Source of the DNA: Smittia aterrima
Lineage: Eukaryota; Arthropoda; Insecta; Diptera; Chironomidae
Reading direction: 5' to 3'
DNA length: 64,000 nucleotides
Assembly: GCA_033063855.1 (NCBI GenBank)
Contig: CP093829.1
Span: 18,011,537 to 18,075,536 of the forward strand
Part shown: in pieces, positions 1 to 8,251 of the stretch
Numbering within the stretch: the stretch's first letter is position 1
Layout: each line of letters opens with the position of its first letter
Program-made: the position numbers and the translations under genes
Notes under the pieces: model-generated
What the model was told of the DNA's origin: nothing
What the model saw: the letters and a program-made list of their open reading frames with translations, nothing else
Database searches by the model: none

Positions 1-1
1 A

Positions 2-658
2 ACGAATGATCGACAGCTTGCATGCGCTCGAATTCAATCGGAGGAAGGCCAGAACTATCTTAAAGCAATGGCAGCAGCTGCAAACTTTGCGTGGGTGAAT
101 CGAAGCTCCATGACGTTCCTTACACGGCAAGCTTTTGCCAAACAATTCAACACAACTCCTGATGACCTCGACATGCACGTCATTTACGATGTTAGTCATA
201 ACATTGCGAAAGTAGAAAATCACGTCATCGACGGAAAGGAAATGAAGCTTTTAGTTCATCGAAAAGGAAGCACTCGAGCATTTCCTCCTCATCATCCTCT
301 CATCCCTGTAGATTATCAATTGACTGGTCAACCTGTTCTTGTTGGTGGAACGATGGGAACATGCAGTTACATTCTAACTGGGACTGAGAAGGCAATGACA
401 GAAACATTTGGTTCAACATGTCACGGAGCAGGTCGCGCTCTCTCTCGAGCTAAATCTCGACGCAACATCGACTACATGGATATCCTCGAAGAAATGAAAA
501 CTAAGAAAATCGCAATTCGCGTTGCTTCTCCGAAACTCGTCATGGAAGAAGCTCCCGAGTCTTACAAAAACGTTACAGACGTCGTTGACACTTGTCACTC
601 AGCAGGAATCAGCAAGAATTGCGTTAAACTTCGACCAATCGCTGTCATCAAGGGATAA
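2..658 (+). CDS. RtcB: RNA-splicing ligase RtcB, C-terminal part
   Basis: RtcB is the GTP- and Mn-dependent ligase that joins tRNA exon halves, and in animals the XBP1 exons, via 2',3'-cyclic phosphate ends. The frame is open from base 2, so the coding region starts outside the window; the first ATG at 68 is internal. The 218 residues present begin with the conserved NDRQLACARI stretch, followed by EGQNYLKAMAAAANFAW and TFLTRQAF. The block TCHGAGRALSRAKSRR contains the histidine that carries GMP. If the C-terminus aligns with the 505-residue human protein, this histidine falls at position 428, as in human. The protein ends in KLRPIAVIKG, the invariant family terminus. No intron or break is seen in this segment. 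It converges on the decoy insulin receptor, with 102 bp between the two stop codons. Identification is very secure; only the N-terminal part is missing. Confidence 0.97.
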   Translation, partial: TNDRQLACARIQSEEGQNYLKAMAAAANFAWVNRSSMTFLTRQAFAKQFNTTPDDLDMHVIYDVSHNIAKVENHVIDGKEMKLLVHRKGSTRAFPPHHPLIPVDYQLTGQPVLVGGTMGTCSYILTGTEKAMTETFGSTCHGAGRALSRAKSRRNIDYMDILEEMKTKKIAIRVASPKLVMEEAPESYKNVTDVVDTCHSAGISKNCVKLRPIAVIKG

Positions 659-686
659 AGAATTTCTGAAAAGATTTGAATGAGAA

Positions 687-692
687 AATAAA
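687..692 (+). terminator. Poly(A) signal AATAAA of RtcB
   Basis: A canonical AATAAA lies 29 bases after the RtcB stop codon. It is followed by T-rich sequence, giving a 3' UTR of roughly 50 bases. Confidence 0.6.
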
Positions 693-756
693 GGAAAATC
701 ATTTTCATTTTCAAAATTTAAACAAAAGATTTTAATCATAAAAACACATAATATAA

Positions 757-762
757 TTTATT
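757..762 (-). terminator. Poly(A) signal AATAAA overlapping the stop of the decoy receptor
   Basis: On the minus strand the stop codon TAA is followed directly by TAAA, so the hexamer AATAAA starts inside the stop codon. Cleavage about 15-25 bases further on would leave a very short 3' UTR, and would keep this mRNA from running far into RtcB. Confidence 0.45.
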
Positions 763-3700
763 AATCAACTGAATTATATTCCTCTTCTTCTCTCGCAAGA
801 GCTTCCGAACCAATAAGCGGCAAAGCTTCTTGATTGTTTACTATTGGTTCTTCATTAGGAAGCGGTACCATTGGTCTTCTCAAAGGAAGCTTTACAATTG
901 GTTCTTCATTATGTTCTTTTAAAAAATGCACCTGATCATTATCAGTCGGTGCCTCGTTCCCAAGAAGATTTTCTTGATGGTTTGTTGGTCTTCCTAAAAG
1001 AAGCGTTACAATTGGTTCTTCATTAGATTCTTTTGGAAAATGTATCTCAACATTATCAGTCGGTGCCTCGTTCCCAAGAAGATTTTCAGAATCATTTTGT
1101 TTTCGCACCCAAATAAGAATCTTGTGCTTGTTATAAAACGCGAAGGAAATAATAGCAATAAATAAACAAACAAGAAACGCTGATATAACGTATACTCCGT
1201 TTGACACTTCTGAATCCTTCGGTCTGATTATTTGGAAGACGTGATAGTTGGTGAATTCACCATTTGCAGCAAGAGAAACAGCTCTAACACGAAACCAGTA
1301 TGATCCAGTTTCTAAATTATCAATATAATACTTGTAACCATTCTTCTCATGCTCACTTCTCGTAATGCAATGAAGTAATACTGATGGTTTCCCGTTCTCG
1401 ACTTTGTGAAGTTCCGTCATATAACTGACGATCGCTCCGTTTACATTTTTCGGCTCATCAAACTGAATTTGGAATCTGCTTGTGTTATATTCTTGAGTCA
1501 AAGGCTTTAACTCCACACGATCGTATTCCCTACTTTCGCTTGTCGATTCAACAATAATTTCGTAGACACTGCAATTTCTATCGTTGATGCAGGCGCGAGC
1601 ATAAATTTTGTAAGATGTATAAGGAACTAAATTGTCGATTGTTAATTCACGATCTGCATGTTTTGCTTTGAATCGTTTCACGAAATTGGGTCCCGATCTA
1701 TTTGGCACTTGTCGCTCAGCAGCTCTAATTGGGCGATCATCGATGATGCTCTCGATACTTTCAGAAAAATCATCTTCATCATTAGTTATTATTGCAGCTT
1801 TTTTATCGCAGCACATATCACAGCACGAGCTTCTAGGAATTATTTCTTCTTCGGTTTCTGGTTCAAGTTCCTCATAGTCTTCATTCATGGTATTGCAATA
1901 GTTTCGCTTGTCGATTTCTGTTACATTGACAACAACTCGGACGACATCGATATAAAAATATTGAATTGATGAAGCTTCGTTGTCCAGAGTCTTCCATTGA
2001 ATTGTGAGCGATTGCGAAGTCTTGTTGATTAATCTCAAATTTTTTACTCTCGATAGTTGTTTCAAATTGGTTTTAAAAGACTTCACTGGTGAGATCGCTC
2101 CATCGGCATCGGCGAAAACTGCTTCATCTGCGTCAGATCCTGCTTCTGATGTTTGAACTGAGAAACCGTAAATCGTGGACTGAACCAAGCCCGTCAAGTT
2201 GTACTCGAGTATTCCTTGTGGCATTCTAACTTTCCACTGGCCGATCTTGACAATCTCAGTTTCCCATCCATAAGACGAGCACGAATCTCGCTCGAAAAGC
2301 CTTTGTTGTACTAGAAGCTCAATTGAGTTTATCGGAATAAATTGAATGAGGTACGACTTGTAATGATAATGGCCTGGCAAGTTCTCGGGTTTCCATCGAA
2401 TCGTGACAGTGTCGTGTGATATCACAGAGAAACTCGACCAAAGTGTCATCGAAAAACATCTGTTCCTTGCTCCATTGTTTTGAATTACGTCAACAACGTT
2501 CTTCTTTACTCGATCGGCAACATCGAGAGCTTCGAGAAATTTTCTTGTCTCATTTCCGCAGAGCAAAAAGTTATTGAAGATGTGAATGCTTCCTTTCTTA
2601 ACTTTGAGCTTAAGCGACATTCTTGCCTCCCAATCGAATAACGTTTGAAGGTTTTGATTTTCGTAGATTTCAATCGCTGAACCAGAATCATTCGTTCCCT
2701 CGACAATACGAAGATTATTGAGGAAGGTCAGTTCAGTCAAAGGCGATGATCTGAAAAGAAGGAAATTAGCGATTGAAAGAATGATTTTCTTGTTTTCTTT
2801 TACCTGTAGATCTTCAACGATCCCCAGATATCAGTGACTGAACTAAAATACATTTGGAGTTCTTCTGAAATGTTGCCAACGTCTTGATTGAAGTTTATTT
2901 CTAAGGTACCATTGATTATTGTGCATCCAATTCCGAGCTCTTCCAAATGTTGCCATCGATCTAAAGCAAAATTTTTTTTAACATGTAACATTTAAGAAAA
3001 ATAAAGAAAATCATACATATTGTTATGCCTTTGCAAATTCTTGGACACTTCGTAACGCATTTCTCACAAAAGTTGGTATAATTGAATTTGTAATCAGAAG
3101 TCATGTACGCATTTGAATAATCTGTCGGGCACGTCTCAACACAATTGTCCTTGAAGATTAATTTTCCTCGTCTAATGCAGTCATCTTTCTCAATGCAACG
3201 ATTTATTTCAGCATCGAGTAATCTGCGAAGAGACGCGCAAATATTAATAAATAAAAATCTCTACTATAAATCAATTATTCTTACTTGTTTGCTGAACACT
3301 TTTCGACACATTCAAAATTTTCCGTGAGGTTTCGACATGTGAAGCAACCTTTTGAAGTTTCATCTTTATCTTTACAATCGCCCAGACAAAGCGGGTGGCA
3401 TTTCTTCGGGCGCAACTGACTTGACTGATAGACCCAGTCAAATCTTTGACACGCTTCATTGTTCCAGCACCGATCTGCTTCGAAACATGAATCGCACCTA
3501 TTGTAGTTCTTTGGATCACAATCTCCTTTCGAAGAATTGTGAGCGACGTGAAAATTCCCATTGACGAAGATGCGTTCCCAATCAATCTGAGAAAGAAATG
3601 TCGAGCGTAAAATTTCAAGGGCAAGAAGTCAATTGATTCAAATAATTTAATAAAGCGTTCAATTGATTTCGAAATGATAAAAGTGGAAGCAAACTTTACC

Positions 3701-4254
3701 TTTGTGGGGACACATAGCTCTGCGTTAAAGCCGCCAATACGGAATGAACCTCGACTGATTCTTAGGAGATTCCTTAGTGAGATCTGAAAAAAAAAACGAA
3801 ATTTAAATGAAGGTCCTCGATTGAATGAATCGCCAACCTCTGTTAAGCCTGTGCCGTAAATAGAAACCGCATAGTTTGAGAATAAACGATTTCCTCGAAT
3901 GATTGTGAGGTTTGGAAACAGTTTACCCAAAGATTTGACTTCTTCCACATGTGCGTACATAAAAAATCCCGTCACTTCCCTGAAAGTAAAAGTTCTCCAT
4001 TGTTGCCGTTTAATTATCAAAATTCCAACGCACCTCAAAGGAAACGAAAGGTTTCCATGTAATTTCTCATCGTAATCGTAGCCATAGATTAAGCTAATCA
4101 CAAGGTTCCCTAGAACCGCTGTACAGTTCGGTAACTCTTCCATAATGTGCCCAAAGGATCTGAGCGTCATACTTTCACATTCACGTGCTTCGACATTTTG
4201 AAAGATGACGAGTGACGAGAAAGCAATAGCAAAGATTTGTGGCTTGAACCACAT
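761..4254 (-). CDS. Kinase-less insulin-receptor homologue (decoy of InR), membrane-anchored
   Basis: Exons on the minus strand: 4034-4254, 3838-3979, 3700-3783, 3285-3586, 3017-3222, 2804-2960, 761-2750; 1033 aa. The two 54-bp introns stay open in frame, so a naive translation reads through them. Order: signal peptide (1-23), L1 domain (FPNLTIIRGNRLF), Cys-rich domain (CHPLCLGDC), L2 domain (WGSLKIYR), and three fibronectin-III domains with an acidic insert (Cys cluster near 680-685), one membrane helix near 888-909, then a 124-residue tail beginning YNKHK. The tyrosine kinase of true insulin receptors is absent, and only 102 bp separate this gene from RtcB. Such kinase-less homologues are known in insects; Drosophila SDR is a secreted one that binds insulin-like peptides. 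This copy keeps a membrane anchor, so I infer a ligand-binding decoy or clearance receptor at the cell surface. Confidence 0.92.
842..1090 (-). repeat. 114-bp tandem repeat in the decoy receptor tail
   Basis: The segment beginning CATTATCAGTCGGTGCCTCG occurs at 937 and again at 1051, 114 bases apart, and is identical over more than 30 bases. In protein this is a 38-residue unit holding ENLLGNEAPTDN (from residues 926 and 964) and NEEPIV. NEEPIV also appears a third time, at 947, 985 and 1003. The unit is a multiple of three, so the frame is kept. Confidence 0.85.
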
Positions 4255-4940
4255 TGCGATTTGTTATCACGCGTGCAGCAGAAGAAATAAAAACGAAAGA
4301 ACAAAAAATAAAACAAAATAAAACTTTACAACTTGCAGATCAGTCGAGCGCTGAAATCAAACTGAGGAGAGAGCACCAGCTTGAGAGTCAAATAAGAAGA
4401 CTCATCTCTCAGAATCAAATTGAAGTTCAATTTAATGTGATTGATGTTAAAAAGCATTTCGGCTGAGAAGTCGTAAAACTTCTTCGTCCCTCAATGCGTC
4501 CCTGAGCGAGAAATGAAAAAATAATCACGATTTTTGAGAAGACAGAATGAGATTCTAATTGTTTGACCTTTTCTTTCTCTCTCAAATATGATTCGATGGC
4601 GATAACTTTTTGTTACTGATTCGATTCAAGTCATGTGGCGTTTAAATCATTTCGCGATGACATTAATGATCAAGACTGTTGAGTAGAAGACGAACGCGAG
4701 ACTTTTAATTGTGAAGTGGTTTCAGTTCTGACGAAACGTTTTATGGTTTGGAGAAATTAAATTTCGTTTAACGATTGCAACAGATTTGCTCTTTAATGTT
4801 GTGCAATGAATCAGTGAACTCAGTGAACTCAGTAGTTTAATTCTAAAACGCGTGATAAACGATTATTAACATATCATTATCGACTTTTATTCTCGAATCA
4901 TTCTCTCAAACAATAAAACTCTTTTCGTTAGAAAAAAAAA
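4255..4940. other. Spacer: upstream of decoy receptor, downstream of protease homologue
   Basis: No gene is seen in these 686 bases. The interval should hold the decoy receptor promoter on the minus strand. A TCAGTTT match to the arthropod initiator lies at 4359-4365 (minus), about 110 bases before the ATG, without a convincing downstream element. A short direct repeat of TCAGTGAAC (two and a half copies) lies at 4811-4834. Confidence 0.5.
4886..4891 (-). terminator. Poly(A) signal of the protease homologue
   Basis: TTTATT on the plus strand is AATAAA on the minus strand, about 50 bases after the stop codon at 4941-4943. Confidence 0.45.
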
Positions 4941-6698
4941 TCACTCGACTGGAATGTTCTCTTGAATCCAATTGTAGAAGTGCGCGATTGAAGTGTAAAC
5001 GCTTGGAATTCTTAGTCCACCGCAGTTCTCCGAGCCGAACGACATTATTCCGATTTGATTGGTGATTCCGTTCTCAGAAATCAGAAGTGGAGCTCCTCCA
5101 AAACCCTTCGTGAAAAGTAGAAAGTTGAGTTGAAAAGTTAAAGACTTGAGAATTTTTAGTTACCTGACAAACATCTCGGCCTTCTCCGCCAGCGCACATC
5201 CATTGTCCTTCTATCGACTTCTGCGATTCTAAAGCTCCAGATGAACCGTAAACTCTCAAGCATTGATCCCACGATGCCAAAGGAATGTCCATGTATTGCA
5301 TCTCAGGTGATCTGACATTTGCCAGCGAAACTTTTCCCCAACCAATCACAGTCTGAAAATTAAATTTTAATGAGTTTAAACTTAATTGTAAAATAATGAA
5401 CTCACCGCTCGCTTTCCGACAACCAAATTCACTCGATCACGTTGAAGACAAACTGGCTGTGCGGCAACTGTGTAATTGATCGGAGTTCTTAGAATCAGAA
5501 GAGCAATGTCATGATGATAAAGGCCCGCTACGTAGTCCGGATGTACAACAACATGAGAAACTGCATGGTTGATTGCGGATGGAGCGCAAAATCCAGATTC
5601 AGCGCAATCCGGATCCTTAGTTATATCAAACTCGCCGATTCTCACGGATGAGAGTCGATGTGAGTCAGCTTTCGCTAGAGCACAATGTGCGGCTGAAAAT
5701 TAAAAATCTTTTTAACTTACGAAGCAGACAGGAGGCAGCTTCATCGTTTACCAGTGAGAATGACGCGTCTGAAATATCAAAGAAAATAATTTCCTGAATA
5801 ACTTTTCAACCGGAATTAGGTTTACAAACCTTGAAATGATCGAGCCAGTGCACGGATAAGCCAAATTTCCAGTGTTCACGTCTACATAGAAAAGATTTTC
5901 ATTAAAAATCCGATGTTAATCGCTTAACAATGAATCGCCGCTTAGAAAGATTCGAAAAGGTTCTAATTTATTTAGTTGTGCAGCGGAAAAATCGCGAGCA
6001 CTCTAAGCGATATGAGTGAGCATGGGAAAAAAACGTTACGTAAGGTCGATCATCACTTTTTTTGTTAGAAAACTTTTCGAATGCGCATTCATCAAATTAT
6101 TATATTGCGAGCAAAAAATGTAAATATTAAATTGTCGTGACCCAATTGATAATCGACAGGAATTTCCATTAAAGTTCTTACTTTTAAATCCAATTCGTGC
6201 AGAGAAAGGATAAGAGCCAAGCTTCTTGTTGTAATTTCCAGTGATCAATGATTTCCCGCAGTTGGAACTAAGTTTATCAGGATTGTTTAGATGACTCGTT
6301 CCTTCAGCGAGATAACTTGGAGACTGATAAGTCGGACAGCAAACGTAAGGCTCATAATTTTGATTGACACCACAAAAGAGCGAGCGATCGCTGTTATAGC
6401 ATCTCGTTGTAGCTTCAATCAAAATCTGCGGACAATCTCGAAGAGCCACACAATCGTTAAGACCTGGGCATGCAATTCGATAACTTCCTGATGGAGCTGT
6501 ACCGACCGCTCGTCCTTCACGGTCATCACTCTTCACATTTTCCGTTTCGATTATAATGTGATCTGAAGAAAATTCAGAAAAAATAATTTTTAAAGGAAAA
6601 CTTCAAGAAAATTCTTTGAAATTTTCTCTACCACTGTCACCCGACACACGAAGAACAACTCCGACAATAAAAGCTATCAAAACTCTCCCTGATTTCAT
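4941..6698 (-). CDS. CLIP-domain serine protease homologue (catalytic Ser replaced by Gly)
   Basis: Exons: 6632-6698, 6182-6562, 5830-5881, 5752-5768, 5406-5692, 5164-5352, 4941-5105; 385 aa. A signal peptide (about 1-20) is followed by a CLIP domain (Cys residues 54-98, ending YVCC), a linker, and a chymotrypsin fold. The His of the triad is present (LTAAHC, His175), as is the Asp (HHDIALL, Asp234). The serine motif GDSGGPL reads GFGGAPL at 332-338, so the nucleophile is Gly334. The usual R-IVGG activation site is also lost; the region reads NKKLGSYPF. Dead CLIP proteases (SPHs) act in insect extracellular cascades as cofactors or regulators, for example in prophenoloxidase activation and immunity; which one this is cannot be told from sequence alone. 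The 17-nt fourth exon is needed to restore the RRVILTA reading. All phases agree, so the loss of Ser is not an artefact of a misplaced exon. Confidence 0.93.
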
Positions 6699-8251
6699 TT
6701 TCACTTTTCCTCTCTCAAATAACTTTCAATTTCAAATAAATTTTTCCGCGGCAACTCAACCGATCGCGATCACAACAGAAAAATCACTAAAAAGCCTTCA
6801 ACAGTTGCAGACGAGAGCAGTCATCGCGTAAAAATGATTATTCGCAAAAAAAAAGCTCGTTTAGACTTTAGAATGGAGAATCATCATCGGAAATATTTAT
6901 TTTCCGGTCTACATTGAAAGCCGAAGCGTCGGTTGGCGAGTGAAGTGAGACGTTCGTTGGGAAGAATTTTTATTGGTCGAGTTTAAATGAATTGGAATCA
7001 AATTGATGACTTTTCTGGTTCTGCTTCATATCCATCAGCAACTCCCAACTGACAATTTGCCTACGAGCTTCATACACCTGCATTTTCCATCATCAACGTT
7101 TTCTCATCTAATCAATGAACGAACTCGATTCATAGAAAATTCGCGCTCATGAGAGATCCGATCACTCTCTAAATTCATTGTTCGTAAGTTTTTTTTTTGT
7201 TATTTTCGTTCTTTAATAATTCAATCATCGATCGTCTACAACGCATTGCTCGCCATTGAACCACTTTGAGATGTTTGGAATTTTCATTGAGATTCTCGTC
7301 GATGATGACGCATCAATGAATTGTTTGGCTGACTGAGTTTTCTCATTTGAAACGTCATTTGTGATTCACGGTTACCTTGAACTTCCGCTCCATCGAACAA
7401 GAGCAACAAATATTTGCTCGTACAAAGATTTACTAATGTTTCAGTTTATCACGAACAATTGATCTGCCAGCCGAATTTGTCAAAACAATTTACTGTTTCA
7501 CAATCGAATTTCCCGAGAACAATTTGCGAAGTAATCAGAATGAGCAAATTTTTAATTCTTTAGTCTCGATTGCACACTGAAAATGATTCGCAATTTGCCG
7601 TGAGTTACGATTTTAATTTCAAGAATTTTGATGTAGAACGATTGATAAGAATTTTGCTTAGCAAGGTCGAGTTGATGCAAAATAAAAATTGATCGTCTAA
7701 ATAATCTGAAAAAAAAATGCATCTAGCTCCTACTGTGATATGATGTGTTTATGTTGGGACTCGAACCCAATCATTTTCGTCAAAGTGACAGTTAGTCTGA
7801 CAAATCTTCTTATTCCCAAACTTCTTCTACAAACAGCAAAACAAAGATCTCTTCCTAATTATTTATTGGATTTTATTCAAGCTGTATTTTTATAATAAAT
7901 AAATTTTAAATCTTAGAAAGACGCTTTGGTTGACAACACTAACAAACAGGAGAGCACAATTTTATTGATTCAAGTCGAATTTTGATTACTCCACTAACTG
8001 ACTTCTAGCTTAAGTTATTGCGTTTTGATTATTAAAATTTTCATCGTCCAAAATGCGTTTGTTGTATTCAAAAAGAAAAATATAAATGTCACATAAGGTT
8101 GTAGAGAAAATAAAAAAATAAAGTGATGCGTGCGCAAAAGAAAAGATTCCTGACCAAATTGGGACAGGAAGGAAAATAGTTCCAAGCAATCGTTAGCACT
8201 CATCGTAAAGCAGATTCTGATCAATAAAAATAAAGGAAATTGGAGGAATGA
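6699..8251. other. Spacer between protease homologue and Pcyt2
   Basis: About 1.55 kb without a recognisable gene. It should contain the protease homologue promoter (minus strand) and the 3' UTR of Pcyt2 near its right end. Several TTTATT words (minus-strand AATAAA) lie at about 7860-7965, so the exact Pcyt2 transcript end is unclear. A tRNA-like fragment is described separately. Confidence 0.5.
7709..7830 (-). other. tRNA-like / SINE-like fragment with Pol III B box
   Basis: On the minus strand, 7754-7770 forms a perfect T-arm: stem TTGGG, seven-base loop TTCGAGT, stem CCCAA. It contains GGTTCGAGTCC, an exact match to the Pol III B-box consensus GGTTCGANTCC. A run of nine T (7709-7717) lies 36 bases downstream, as a Pol III terminator would. 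The rest does not fold as a tRNA: the seven bases after the T-arm have no partner upstream and no proper anticodon arm is seen. Only a weak A-box-like TAGAAGAAG lies near 7822-7830. It is best read as a remnant of a tRNA-derived SINE or a small Pol III unit; chance is possible. Confidence 0.3.

Noticed and set aside
3271..4254. Apparent single 327-codon exon with odd inserted residues in the decoy receptor N-terminus
   Set aside because: Two 54-bp introns (3784-3837, 3980-4033) stay open in frame; removing them, plus the later intron 3587-3699, restores a clean insulin-receptor L1 and Cys-rich sequence. No frameshift is present.
761..4254. Truncated pseudogene of a true insulin receptor
   Set aside because: All seven exons join without a stop or frame break, and a signal peptide, membrane helix and orderly tail are present. 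This fits the known insect class of kinase-less receptors better than decay.
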